Of a DNA stretch of 64,000 nt, positions 34,741 to 43,544 are shown piece after piece; the stretch's first letter is position 1; the number at the start of each line of letters is the position of its first letter. The notes under the pieces are model-generated. The model searched no databases. It was not told where the DNA came from and worked only from the letters and a program-made list of their open reading frames with translations. The stretch spans positions 1,364,001-1,428,000 of the forward strand of contig NZ_NERD01000002.1 of assembly GCF_002799155.1 (NCBI RefSeq). The letters are read 5' to 3'. The position numbers and the translations under genes were made by a program. The stretch is from Stenotrophomonas maltophilia. GTDB taxonomy: Bacteria > Pseudomonadota > Gammaproteobacteria > Xanthomonadales > Xanthomonadaceae.

Positions 34741-36683
34741 TTGGCGGCGAAGCGACGGAACTCGTCGGCCGGAAGCGCTGCCGAGTACAGGTAGCCCTGG
34801 CCGACATCGACCCCCAGTGCGCGCAGTTGCTGTTCCTGCGCCAGGGTTTCAGTACCTTCGGCCACGACGATTGCACCGCAGCGGTGCGCGACTTCGACGA
34901 TGAAGCGCACGATCGATTGCGACTTGGCATCGGACAGGGTGGCGATCAACGCCTGCTCGATCTTGACCTCGGCGATGGCCAGCTGCGAAAGCAGGATCAG
35001 GGTCGAATAGCCGGCACCGAAATCATCCAGCGACAGGGTGACCCCGGCCGCCAGCAGCTGTGCAATGTTGGCATCGACCACGTCGCGCTCGACGATCTCG
35101 GTCCATTCGACGATCTCCAGGCGCAGCATCGCACCGGGGATGCCGCGTAACTGCAGCAGCTCCTGCAGGCGCAGACCGAAGTCGGGCAGGCGCAGGGATT
35201 CGGCTGACACATTGACCGCAATGGTCAGCGCCGCGCCGTCCTGCTGGAAGTGCTGCAGGAAGTGCACCGCCGACTGCAGCGTGGCCCACTCCAGGTCCGC
35301 AAGCCGGCCCTGCCGGCGCAGCAGCGAGATCACCCGCATCGGTGCAATCGGCCGTCCTTCGCCGTCGCGCATGCGCAGCAGTGCTTCGGCGCCGACCAGC
35401 TGGCGGTCCTGCAGGCGATGCTTGGGCTGGTAACACAGCGGCGCGTCCCCCTGCTGCAGCCAGCGTTCGAGGGCGACTTCGATCAGCGCATCGATTTCAC
35501 TGTCGCGCTGGATCGGGTCATCGAAGAACACGACGCCTGATTCGATTGCGCTCAGCGCCAGGGTGATCGCACGGAACGGAAGATGGCCGTCGTCTGCATC
35601 GGTGGGGGGCTTGAGTTCGACCACGGCACAGCGGAACAGCGGCCGGAAGCCGGGCCAATCGCGGCCGACCCGATCGGCCAGGTTGCTGGCCAGCTCGGTG
35701 ATCTGCGGCTGCGTGCGCAGTTCGGACAGCGACAGGTCACGTACCAGAATTGCCAGCGCGGCATCACCGAACTGGTAGATCTCCAGTTGCCCGGCCGGCA
35801 GCGAGGGCAGCAGCCGATGCACCTCGTCGGTGCTGTCGCGCTGCCACAGGCCGTTGTCCTGCAGCGGCCCATAGCGCAGGCGCAGATCGCGCAGGTTGCC
35901 CATTTCGGCCACGATCAGGCAGGCTTTGCCGATGCCGTCGTTGTCGCGCCAGTAGTGCTGCAGGCGCTCGCCGAGCGCACGCATGTTGGGCAGGCCGCTG
36001 ATCGGGTCGATACGCAGCCAGGCCTGCTCGCGCTGGCGCTGGACGTCGATCTGCGCGTCGTTGTAGACCAATGCGAACACCGCGCCCAGCATCAGCAGCG
36101 AGACCGGCAGCGCCAGCAGGCGCTGGATCGCCAGTTCAGCCACCGGCAGCTGATCGGCGCCGATGATCGCCACGCCCAGTGCCAGGCCCAGCGCAGTCAC
36201 GCCGATGCGCACACCCCAGGCCTGCAGGATCATGCGCAGCGAGAGTTCGTTGAGCATGCGCGGGTGCAGGCGCCTGCGCAGCCAGATGCCAGCCAGCATC
36301 TGCAGCAGGGATTCCAGGCCGGCAGGCAGGAAGAACTGGGCGCCGGCGAACTGGTAGCGGGCCAGCAGGCTGGCGGCCAGGCAGGTCAGGCCGCCACGCC
36401 AACCGCCGAGCAGGCCACTGACCAGCAGGATGTCGAAGCCGAGGTGCAGCTTGACCACGCCCTGGCTATAGCGGGCCACGAACCAGGAATTGAACAGGTA
36501 GATCAGGCCCAGTGCCACGCCCACATACAGGCGACGGCCTTCAATGGCATGGCCGGCGCGACGGGTGGCGATCAGCAGCACGCCGATCATGCCGATCACC
36601 GCCGTGGCCTGCAGCAGGTACAGCGGCAGGCTGGGCAGGGCGCTGTCCAGGACCTGGGCCGAGACCCGTGAAAGCGCATCCAT
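34737..36683 (-). CDS. EAL-domain c-di-GMP phosphodiesterase with degenerate GGDEF
   Basis: A 648-residue membrane signalling protein. About residues 15-205 hold six or so helices (a 5TMR-LYT-like sensor). Next is a degenerate GGDEF domain: the signature is YQFGDAALAIL rather than GGDEF, so no cyclase is expected. The EAL domain (about 405-640) keeps its catalytic set: EALLR, NVSAESL, LEIVEW, DDFGAGYS, VKIEQ (KID changed to KIE), EGTET. It probably degrades c-di-GMP. Its GTP-binding domain may be regulatory. Confidence 0.88.
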   Translation of the reverse strand: MDALSRVSAQVLDSALPSLPLYLLQATAVIGMIGVLLIATRRAGHAIEGRRLYVGVALGLIYLFNSWFVARYSQGVVKLHLGFDILLVSGLLGGWRGGLTCLAASLLARYQFAGAQFFLPAGLESLLQMLAGIWLRRRLHPRMLNELSLRMILQAWGVRIGVTALGLALGVAIIGADQLPVAELAIQRLLALPVSLLMLGAVFALVYNDAQIDVQRQREQAWLRIDPISGLPNMRALGERLQHYWRDNDGIGKACLIVAEMGNLRDLRLRYGPLQDNGLWQRDSTDEVHRLLPSLPAGQLEIYQFGDAALAILVRDLSLSELRTQPQITELASNLADRVGRDWPGFRPLFRCAVVELKPPTDADDGHLPFRAITLALSAIESGVVFFDDPIQRDSEIDALIEVALERWLQQGDAPLCYQPKHRLQDRQLVGAEALLRMRDGEGRPIAPMRVISLLRRQGRLADLEWATLQSAVHFLQHFQQDGAALTIAVNVSAESLRLPDFGLRLQELLQLRGIPGAMLRLEIVEWTEIVERDVVDANIAQLLAAGVTLSLDDFGAGYSTLILLSQLAIAEVKIEQALIATLSDAKSQSIVRFIVEVAHRCGAIVVAEGTETLAQEQQLRALGVDVGQGYLYSAALPADEFRRFAAN

Positions 36684-36778
36684 AGCAGGTTCCCGCCTGT
36701 GACCGACGGCCAGTGACGAGCAGGTTAAACCACAGGCGCATACGCGGCCACCATGGGTCCCGACCGAGGCCTCTACGG

Positions 36779-37495
36779 TCAGTAGCGCGGGTCGGCGATG
36801 GCCGGCAGCACCAGTTCGCGCACGAAGCCGGACGATGACAGCTGCAGCAACGCGCGCACCATCGCAACGACGTCGTGCACCGGCACCAGCTCGCCGTCGC
36901 CGCGTGCTGCGGCCTCTTCCACCGGCACCGACAGTGCATCGTCGGTGTTGAGGTAGCCCAGCTGCAGGCTGGTCACCGCCAGGCGGCGATCGCGGAAGCC
37001 CTCACGCAGTGCATCGGCGATGCCGTTGAGCGCGAACTTGGATGCGCCGAACGCCACTTCCGGGCGGCCGCTGCGTGGCAGTGCCGAGGTCGAGCCGGTC
37101 AGCACCAGCTGCGGGCGTGGTGCGCCCAGCACCCGCGGCAACAGGCGCTGCAGTAGCACTAGGGTAGCGGTGATGTTGACGTCGACCAGTTGGGTGAGCG
37201 AGGCATCGGTTTCGTCGAGGAAGGCGTACTCGTCGCTGAAGGCGGTCTGTTCCCAGATGCCCAGGTTGTGGATCAGCACATCCAGATCAGCAGGTGCCTG
37301 CGCTGCGATCTGATTGGCCGCCAGGGTGGGCTGGGACAGATCGGCTTTGATCCACTGCAGGGTGACGCCCTCGGGGCATTCAATATCGCGCGGTCGGTTG
37401 CGTGAAACGCCGATGACGGTGTCGCCTGCACTGCACAGGCCTTCCACGAACGCCCGACCGAGGCCCCTGCTGGCGCCGATGACCATCAATTTCAT
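36779..37495 (-). CDS. Short-chain dehydrogenase/reductase
   Basis: A 238-residue SDR. GASRGLGRAFVEGL (about 6-19) is the cofactor motif, HNLG replaces NNAG, and the catalytic region is TGSTSA with FGASKFALNG (Tyr replaced by Phe in the YxxxK motif). The tyrosine change, seen in the sequence, suggests weak or no oxidoreductase activity. The start at 37495 is chosen because the fold begins there. It lies upstream of the EAL gene and in the same direction. Confidence 0.8.
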   Translation of the reverse strand: MKLMVIGASRGLGRAFVEGLCSAGDTVIGVSRNRPRDIECPEGVTLQWIKADLSQPTLAANQIAAQAPADLDVLIHNLGIWEQTAFSDEYAFLDETDASLTQLVDVNITATLVLLQRLLPRVLGAPRPQLVLTGSTSALPRSGRPEVAFGASKFALNGIADALREGFRDRRLAVTSLQLGYLNTDDALSVPVEEAAARGDGELVPVHDVVAMVRALLQLSSSGFVRELVLPAIADPRY

Positions 37496-37523
37496 GTTGC
37501 TTCCTTGTTGTACTACGGCGGCC

Positions 37524-38252
37524 TCAGTCGGCCGCCAGAACGGTGTCCCAATCGGCGAACGCACGCAGGCCGCTGCGTTCGGCGGTAATGATCGAGGCGG
37601 TGTTGTCGAGCTGGCAACGGTACTGCGGCTGCAGCCCGGCCGTCTGTGCGGACATGGCCATGGCGCGTACCAGCTGGCGCGCGTGCCCGCGACCGCGGGC
37701 TTCGGGAAGGGTCAGCACGCCCATGTCGGCCAGGGCTGGATCCAGGCTCCACGGGTACATGCTTCCCGCGGCAACCAGCCGCTCGCCATCGAAGGCGCCG
37801 AACACCTGCCAGTGGTCCAGCTCGACCCAGGCGGCATCCAGATCCTCCTCGCTCGCGCTGGCCTGGAACCCGTCGAACGCGGCTGCGTCGGCCGGGCTAA
37901 GACGCCGGATACATGGCGGTGCAGGGCACTCGGCCAGGGCCGCAAGTTCTGCGGCGGGGAAGTAGAAGACGCGATCTGCGCCATGCGTGCGCTGGCCGAG
38001 CTGCTGCAGGCGCAGTTGCAGCTGCGGGAGCGTCCAGTGCGGCTGCGCGTGCAGTTGCAGGCGAGCGGCCAGGGCCGGGCGCAGCAGTGCGCGCGCGGGG
38101 CCCGCGACCGGCTGCAGCAGCATGCCGTCCTCGCCCTCATCGAAATCATCGCTGCACGCCAACTGCAGCAGTGGATCATCCTGCATCATGCGCTGCCCGG
38201 AGAACACGCTGCGCCAGGTCGCATCGATTAATGGGGCAAACACATCATCCAT
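37524..38252 (-). CDS. GNAT-family acetyltransferase
   Basis: A 242-residue GNAT protein. The acetyl-CoA motif is GVLTLPEARGRGHARQLVRAMA (about 178-199), and the C-terminal motif is RCQLDNTASIITAERSGL. The first 100 residues are not part of the core fold. It lies 14 bases downstream of the ArsR-rhodanese gene and would be transcribed with it. Substrate unknown. Confidence 0.8.
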   Translation of the reverse strand: MDDVFAPLIDATWRSVFSGQRMMQDDPLLQLACSDDFDEGEDGMLLQPVAGPARALLRPALAARLQLHAQPHWTLPQLQLRLQQLGQRTHGADRVFYFPAAELAALAECPAPPCIRRLSPADAAAFDGFQASASEEDLDAAWVELDHWQVFGAFDGERLVAAGSMYPWSLDPALADMGVLTLPEARGRGHARQLVRAMAMSAQTAGLQPQYRCQLDNTASIITAERSGLRAFADWDTVLAAD

Positions 38253-38266
38253 GACCGGTGTCTCGC

Positions 38267-38932
38267 TCAGCGCCGGGGCAGGTCCACCTGCAGGCCGGCG
38301 GCCTTCCATTCGGGATAACCGGCGGCGAGCCGCTGCGCGGTCAGTCCGGCCTCGCGCAGCATCGTCACCGCGTCGTTGGACAGCACGCAGTAGGGACCGC
38401 GGCAGTACGCGACAATGTGGACGGCACGCGGCAGTTCGTCCATCCGTGCACGCAGTTCCGTAACGGGAATGTTCAGCGCGCCGGGCAGGTGACCCAGATC
38501 GAATTCCTCGCGCGGCCGCACATCCAGCAGCACCACGCTGCCGCGTTGTTCCAGCAACTGCTCGACGGTCAGGCCTTCCAGAGCATCGCGGCGCTGCAGG
38601 CTGTCGTGGATCACGCCATGCATTTCGCTGCGTTGGTGGTCGGCATAGTCGCGCAGCGCGGCCAGCAGGTTGCCCAACGGACCCTCACCACTGCGGTAGA
38701 GGATGCGCTTGCCATCGCGTCGGGTCTGAACGAGGCCGGCACGGCGCAGCTGCTGCAGATGCTGGGAGGTATTGGCCACCGACAGCCCGGTCAGTTCGGC
38801 CAGGCGTTCCACGGCGCGCTCGCCCTGGGCGATGTGCTCCAGCAGGGCCAGGCGATGGGCGTGGCCGAGCGTGCGGGCGATCTCGGCCAAGGCCTCCAGC
38901 GGTGAGGGTGGTGGCTCTGTTGCAGCGTTCAT
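38267..38932 (-). CDS. ArsR regulator fused to rhodanese domain
   Basis: A 221-residue fusion. Residues 1-100 are an ArsR winged helix (LGHAHRLALLEHIAQ; SVANTSQHLQQLRRAGLV). Residues 115-220 are a rhodanese domain with active-site YCRGPYC. Regulators of this type sense sulfide or persulfide (cf. BigR/SqrR and Rhodanese-ArsR fusions). The ATG at 38932 is preferred to a GTG at 38941. It is divergent from a DUF2938 gene; the spacer has a TTCAA-N8-TTGAA inverted repeat. A GNAT gene follows it. Confidence 0.88.
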   Translation of the reverse strand: MNAATEPPPSPLEALAEIARTLGHAHRLALLEHIAQGERAVERLAELTGLSVANTSQHLQQLRRAGLVQTRRDGKRILYRSGEGPLGNLLAALRDYADHQRSEMHGVIHDSLQRRDALEGLTVEQLLEQRGSVVLLDVRPREEFDLGHLPGALNIPVTELRARMDELPRAVHIVAYCRGPYCVLSNDAVTMLREAGLTAQRLAAGYPEWKAAGLQVDLPRR

Positions 38933-38959
38933 GCGGGCCACGCTAGCATCGCTCTATCA

Positions 38960-38977
38960 TTCAAGCAAGTAATTGAA
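38960..38977. promoter_or_regulatory. Probable ArsR operator
   Basis: TTCAA (38960-38964) and TTGAA (38973-38977), separated by eight bases, lie between the ArsR-rhodanese and DUF2938 starts. Confidence 0.55.
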
Positions 38978-38987
38978 GGTAGGTGAT

Positions 38988-39491
38988 ATGGTTGGCGTGG
39001 CGACATTGGTGATGGATGCGGTGGTAGTCGGCGTGGGAGCAACCGCAGTGATGGACCTGTGGGCGCTGGTGCAGCGAAGGCTGCTCGGCATTCCCTCGCT
39101 GGATTTCGCGATGGTCGGGCGTTGGCTGGGCCACCTGCCGCGCGGGCGCTTCCGCCACGACGGTATCGGCCGCTCGGCAGCGGTCAGTGGCGAGCGCGCG
39201 CTGGGTTGGACCGCGCATTACGTGATCGGTGTGGTCTTCGCCGCGTTGCTGCTGGCCGCGGTGGGGAACGGCTGGGTGCAGGCGCCGACACTGTGGCCGG
39301 CGCTGGCCTTCGGCATCCTCAGCGTCGCCGCACCGTTCCTCATCCTGCAGCCGGGCATGGGCGCGGGCATTGCCGCTTCGAAGACCCCGGCGCCGGGCAA
39401 GGCGCGCCTGCGCAGCCTGGTGGCGCACAGTGTGTTCGGTGCAGGCATGTACCTTTCCGCGCTGCTGTTGGCCGCTGTCCGTGCAGGATGA
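38988..39491 (+). CDS. DUF2938 membrane protein
   Basis: A 167-residue DUF2938 protein with four membrane segments (about 4-27, 70-92, 100-118 and 142-163). FRHDGIGRSAAVSGERALGW and HYVIGVVFAALL are family-typical. The ATG at 38988 follows AGGT. It is divergent from the ArsR-rhodanese gene, which may control it; family members often adjoin sulfide-related regulators. The function is unknown. The aph gene begins 41 bases later. Confidence 0.8.
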   Translation: MVGVATLVMDAVVVGVGATAVMDLWALVQRRLLGIPSLDFAMVGRWLGHLPRGRFRHDGIGRSAAVSGERALGWTAHYVIGVVFAALLLAAVGNGWVQAPTLWPALAFGILSVAAPFLILQPGMGAGIAASKTPAPGKARLRSLVAHSVFGAGMYLSALLLAAVRAG

Positions 39492-39532
39492 GCAAGAATC
39501 CGCAGGGTCACCGGCAACAGGAACACCTCGGC

Positions 39533-40336
39533 ATGGAATCACCCAAATCCACCACTGATGACATGCCGCTGCCGTGGGCGTGGCAGGACGCGTTGGCCGA
39601 TGCGCGCATCGAGCGGCAATCGATCGGTGTGTCGCGTGCGGATGTTGCCCGCGTGCGTCGGCCGGGCCAGGCCGATGCCTTCCTGAAGTCGGAAGTGATC
39701 GACGCCTTCAGTGAGCTGGGCGATGAGATCGCGCGCCTGCGTTGGCTGCAGGCACAGGGACAACCGGCACCGACGGTGATTGCCACTGCCGAAGAGACGG
39801 GCCGGCGCTGGTTGCTGATGAGCGCGCTGCCCGGTCGCGATCTGGCCTCGTCGCCGGAACTCGCGCCGCAGCAGTTGGTGGACCTGCTGGCCGACGCGCT
39901 ACGCGGGCTGCATGCGTTGCCGGTGGCAGCCTGTCCGTTCGACCAGCGACTGGCGTCGCGCGTGCAGGTCGCGCAGGCCCGCGTTGAAGCGGACCTGGTG
40001 GATGCCGATGATTTCGATGATGAGCGCCTGGGGCAGAGTCCGGAGCAGGTCTTCGCCGAACTGTGCAGCACCCGGCCCGACCATGAAGACCTGGTGGTCA
40101 GCCATGGCGATGCGTGCCTGCCGAATCTGATGGTGGCCGAGGGACGCTTCAGTGGTTTCATCGACTGTGGCCGGCTGGGTGTGGCCGACCGTTACCAGGA
40201 CCTGGCGTTGGCCGCGCGCAGTCTGGTCCACAACTTCGGCGACACGCGTTGGGTCGCGCCGCTGTTCCAACGCTACGGCGCGGTGGCCGACGAGCGCCGG
40301 CTGGCGTTCTACCGGTTGCTCGACGAGTTCTTCTGA
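39533..40336 (+). CDS. aph(3')-IIc: Aminoglycoside 3'-phosphotransferase, APH(3')-IIc type
   Basis: A 267-residue APH(3')-II-type kinase, which phosphorylates kanamycin and neomycin in the cytoplasm. SHGDACLPNLM contains the catalytic aspartate (Brenner motif HGDxxxxN), and GFIDCGRLGVADRYQDLAL the Mg-binding aspartate. The N-terminus MPLPWAWQDALADARI and the close relation to APH(3')-II fit the chromosomal APH(3')-IIc of S. maltophilia, recalled from memory. The ATG at 39533 is 41 bases after DUF2938. Its 3' end overlaps the convergent DoxX gene by 28 bases. Confidence 0.85.
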   Translation: MESPKSTTDDMPLPWAWQDALADARIERQSIGVSRADVARVRRPGQADAFLKSEVIDAFSELGDEIARLRWLQAQGQPAPTVIATAEETGRRWLLMSALPGRDLASSPELAPQQLVDLLADALRGLHALPVAACPFDQRLASRVQVAQARVEADLVDADDFDDERLGQSPEQVFAELCSTRPDHEDLVVSHGDACLPNLMVAEGRFSGFIDCGRLGVADRYQDLALAARSLVHNFGDTRWVAPLFQRYGAVADERRLAFYRLLDEFF

Positions 40337-40734
40337 GTCCGCGCATGGCTGGCGATGGCCGCGCAGATCAGGCCACCGACCACGCTCAGGTGCTCCAGCG
40401 CGAAGAACAGGGCCAGCTGCTGTTCCGCGCCGTGCTTGGCCCAGAAGGTATGCACGATGACGATGGTCAGCAGCATGAACACCGCCAGCGCGCCGCTACC
40501 CAGCCAGAGCAGGCGATCGAGCAGCAGGCACAGTGAGCCGCCCAGCAACACCACGGCGCTGGCGATGTTGAACAGCGCAGCGGGTTGCAGCCCGGCCGCC
40601 TGCATTTCGGCCACGCTGCTGTCCCATGCAAGCAGCTTGGCCAGACCCGAGGACACGAACACAACAGCCAGCAGCAGGCGGGCAAGGACCCACAGCACGC
40701 GGCTGTCGAGCAGGGAGGTGATCATCCGTGGCAT
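40309..40734 (-). CDS. DoxX-family membrane protein
   Basis: A 141-residue DoxX protein with four membrane helices (about 12-32, 52-72, 78-98, 105-125). LARLLLAVVFVSSGLAKLL is the family signature in helix 1. The ATG at 40734 has GGAG upstream. DoxX proteins are quinone-linked or oxidative-stress-associated; the role here is unknown. The TetR pseudogene is divergent from it, and a TetR-type palindrome lies between, so this may have been its target. Confidence 0.8.
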   Translation of the reverse strand: MPRMITSLLDSRVLWVLARLLLAVVFVSSGLAKLLAWDSSVAEMQAAGLQPAALFNIASAVVLLGGSLCLLLDRLLWLGSGALAVFMLLTIVIVHTFWAKHGAEQQLALFFALEHLSVVGGLICAAIASHARTQKNSSSNR

Positions 40735-40847
40735 GCAGGAACTCCGGGTTGAGCGTTGGGCAGGGCGGGAAGCATCGGGCCTCAACCGCAGTTGAGGTCA
40801 AGGCGGGCTGAACGAAGCCCGGCGGCGGCATGCTCTCCATCCTTTAA

Positions 40848-41510
40848 ATGCACGAACGTACGTTCGCTATTTGCGAGGTGAGCCGAATCGACCGCAATGA
40901 GCAGCGCGTGGCCCTGATCCTGCAGGCGGCGCTGCAGTGCTTCCGTGCCAGGGGTTGCACCAGGCCAGCATACGAGGCATCGCGCAGGCGGCCGGCGTCA
41001 GCTTCTGCAACCTCCACAACCATGTCCCGGGCAAGGAGGCATCATCCTCGCGGTGGCGCTGGACGAAAACGAAGAACTGGCCCCGATGCTGCAGCGTTTG
41101 GCGGCGGCCGATGGGGCACGCGCGCAGGTCCTGGTGTTCCCGCAGGATTTCCATGCGCTGTGCCGGCGGCCGGAATGGGCAACGCTTGCGGCCGAAGTGG
41201 TGGCCGAGAGTGCACGCAACCCTGCCTTGGCCGAGGCCTTCGCCGCCCACCGCAGGCAATTGCAGCACGTGCTGGTCAATTTCCGCCTGGCCATGGCCGT
41301 GCCGGCCGAGAGCACGGGTTGGCTGGCGGGCTTCTTCCACCTTCCGGAAGGCCAGGCATCGGCGACCTCCGTCACGCTGGCGGGGTGGGCGTGGTGCTGG
41401 CCACGGGGGCAGCGTGGCTGTGGTCCTGGCGGTTCGCGCGGGGGCAGCTGGAAGCGGTGATGCGGCGCGTCGCCGCCTGGCACGTCGGGCGCGCTTGCAC
41501 GATGCTGTGA
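40848..41510 (+). pseudogene. TetR-family regulator disrupted by frameshifts
   Basis: A TetR gene broken into three reading frames. The first reads MHERTFAICEVSRIDRNEQR to FRARG. Near 40950 it moves to HQASIRGIAQAAGVSFCNLH (helix-turn-helix). Near 41040 it moves to IILAVALDENEELAPMLQRL and runs to about 41390. The last piece, GVGVVLATGAAWLWSWRF, returns to the first frame and ends at 41510. At least three indels are needed, so no functional repressor is made. The palindrome at 40853-40866 was presumably its operator. Confidence 0.8.
40853..40866. promoter_or_regulatory. TetR-type palindromic operator
   Basis: CGAACGTACGTTCG is a perfect 14-bp palindrome between DoxX and the broken TetR gene, overlapping its first codons. 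Confidence 0.6.
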
Positions 41511-41579
41511 CGGACATGTCTGTGTCGCGGCCCGTGCATCTGCGATAGTAGCGGCAGGTAATACTTTCCGCTTGCATCC

Positions 41580-42584
41580 ATGTCATTCGCTTCGGCGCAG
41601 CATCTCGGCGAAGTCCTGCAACAATCCTATGGCATCACCCCCACTGCCGTGGTGCCACGCCCGGTTGGCGCCGATGCCAACGCCAGCGTGTACCGCGTCG
41701 ACGCACGGCGCGGGCAATGGTGGTTGAAATGCCGCAGGTACCAGGTTGCCCCTGCCGTCTGGGATACCCTGCATTGGCTGCGCGGCACGCTGGGCATCGA
41801 GGAAATCGTCGCGCCCTGGCCGGCCCTGACCGGTGGAGCGTCGGTGCAGCGCTGGGGCCTGCAGTTCACCCTGTTCCCGTATGTGGAAGGCCAGTCCGGG
41901 TTCGAGGCGGCGTTGAGTCGCACGCAGTGGCAACGGTTGGGCGAGGTGCTGCGGCGCCTGCACGAGGCATGCCCGCCACCGCAGCTGAAGGAGGCGTTGC
42001 CGAGCCTGCGGATGGAGACCGCGGCGCTTGATACCGTCGGGCAATGGTTGGCTGGTGAGGGCTTGGCCGCCGCCAAGGATGGGCTGGGCCGTGCCTTTGT
42101 TTCCGTATGGGACCAGCAGCACGCGCGCATCGCGGCGCTGCATGCGCAGGCACTGCAGTTGCACGCGGCGTTGCAGGATGTCCCGGTGGCGCTGCACCTG
42201 TGCCATACCGACCTGCATGCCGGCAATCTGCTGATGGGCAACGACGGCGGCCTGCACCTGATCGACTGGGATGGCCTGTCGCTGGCGCCGCGCGAGCGCG
42301 ACCTGATGTTCATCGGTGCCGCTGTGGGCGGGCGCTGGGGCCGCGAGAACCCGGGGGGATTCGAGGAAGGCTATGGCAGCGACCACGGCGACCCGCGCTG
42401 GATCGCCTGGTACCGGCACTGGCGCATCCTGCAGGACCTGATCGAGTTCCAGCAGGTCCTGCTGGGCAGCGATGGAGAGGATCGTTCGCCGCAGCTGCGC
42501 CGGCAGACGCTGCACTACCTGGGCGAGCAGTTCGCACCGGGCAATGTGTTCGACGCGGCAGAGCGGGCATATCGCGCGCTGTAA
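41580..42584 (+). CDS. Aminoglycoside phosphotransferase-family kinase, possibly APH(9)-like
   Basis: A 334-residue kinase of the APH/choline-kinase superfamily. The catalytic motif is CHTDLHAGNLLM (near 213-224) and the metal motif HLIDWDGLSLAPRERD (near 234-249). The architecture, including a long C-terminal helical part, resembles spectinomycin 9-phosphotransferases (APH(9)-Ia/SpcN type), and an APH(9)-Ic has been described in S. maltophilia as I recall. Other phosphotransferase functions (small alcohols or amino acids) are possible. It lies 69 bases after the TetR pseudogene. Confidence 0.75.
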   Translation: MSFASAQHLGEVLQQSYGITPTAVVPRPVGADANASVYRVDARRGQWWLKCRRYQVAPAVWDTLHWLRGTLGIEEIVAPWPALTGGASVQRWGLQFTLFPYVEGQSGFEAALSRTQWQRLGEVLRRLHEACPPPQLKEALPSLRMETAALDTVGQWLAGEGLAAAKDGLGRAFVSVWDQQHARIAALHAQALQLHAALQDVPVALHLCHTDLHAGNLLMGNDGGLHLIDWDGLSLAPRERDLMFIGAAVGGRWGRENPGGFEEGYGSDHGDPRWIAWYRHWRILQDLIEFQQVLLGSDGEDRSPQLRRQTLHYLGEQFAPGNVFDAAERAYRAL

Positions 42585-42597
42585 GGCGCACAGGAAT

Positions 42598-42621
42598 CAT
42601 CCACGCGTGGCGGGGATCTAC
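42598..42621 (-). repeat. SMAG-type element
   Basis: Minus-strand GTAG then ATCCCCGCCACGCGTGGAT. Its head supplies the TAG stop (42618-42620) of the minus-strand EamA gene. Confidence 0.75.
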
Positions 42622-43544
42622 TCGGCGGGCTTGGCCGCTGCCGACGCCGCTGCGCTTGCGGCGCGGCGCGACAGCACGGCTTCGCGGTGGGCGATATAGG
42701 CGTTGGCGGCGAGGATGATGCCGGCACCGATGATCGTCCAGCGGTCCACGCTTTCGTTGAACAGCAACCAGCCGAACAGCGTCACCAGCGGCAGCTGCAG
42801 GAAGCTGATCGGAGTCAGGGCGGAGACTTCGCCCAGCCGTAGCGCGCGGGTCCACAGCAGCTGGCCGACGGTGCCGAGCACGCCAGTGGCGAGCAGCCAC
42901 AGCCAAGCAGTGCCGGTCGGCCAGACCCAGACGAACAGCGCCGGTACCAGCGACAGCGGTACCCAGAACACGTAGGTGTAGAGCACCACGGTGTCAGCAC
43001 TGTCGACGCGGGTGAGCTGCTTGATCTGGATCGCGACCAGCGAACTCAGCACGGCGGCGGCCACCGCGACCAGGCTGCCAGCGGTGAAACCGGCGGTGCC
43101 GGGACGCACGATCACCAGCACGCCGATGAAGCCGACCACGACCGCCGCCCAGCGGCGCACACGCACGGTTTCGCCCAGCCACAGCACGGCGGCAATGGTG
43201 ACGAACAGCGGCGTGGAGTAGGAGAGCGAGACCGCCTGCGCCAACGGCAGGTGGCCGAGCGCCCAGAACGCACACAGCATCGAACCCAGGCCGATCGCAC
43301 TGCGCACGAAATAGCGCGGCAGTTGCTGCGTCTTCAGTGGTGCATGGCCCGGGCGCAACAGCATCGGCAGCAGCGCCAGCAGGCCGAAGGCGTTGCGGAA
43401 GAAGGCCACTTCCTGGGTTGGCACGTAACGGGTGGCATAGCGGATGGCCACCGCCATCAGGCCAAATGCCATGGTGCTGCCGAGCATCAGCAGCGCCGCC
43501 CGCATCGGGGTGGCGCCGGGGAAAAGGACGGGGCTGTTCACCAC
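42618..43544 (-). CDS. EamA (DMT-family) transporter
   Basis: A 308-residue EamA permease with ten predicted helices in two repeats, both with the EamA pattern ([39 protein letters not shown]). It probably exports or imports small metabolites. The GTG at 43544 overlaps the murB stop; an ATG at 43505 ([10 protein letters not shown]) is an alternative start. The C-terminus ends with a polyalanine tail, stopping inside a SMAG element. Confidence 0.85.
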   Translation of the reverse strand: MVNSPVLFPGATPMRAALLMLGSTMAFGLMAVAIRYATRYVPTQEVAFFRNAFGLLALLPMLLRPGHAPLKTQQLPRYFVRSAIGLGSMLCAFWALGHLPLAQAVSLSYSTPLFVTIAAVLWLGETVRVRRWAAVVVGFIGVLVIVRPGTAGFTAGSLVAVAAAVLSSLVAIQIKQLTRVDSADTVVLYTYVFWVPLSLVPALFVWVWPTGTAWLWLLATGVLGTVGQLLWTRALRLGEVSALTPISFLQLPLVTLFGWLLFNESVDRWTIIGAGIILAANAYIAHREAVLSRRAASAAASAAAKPAE

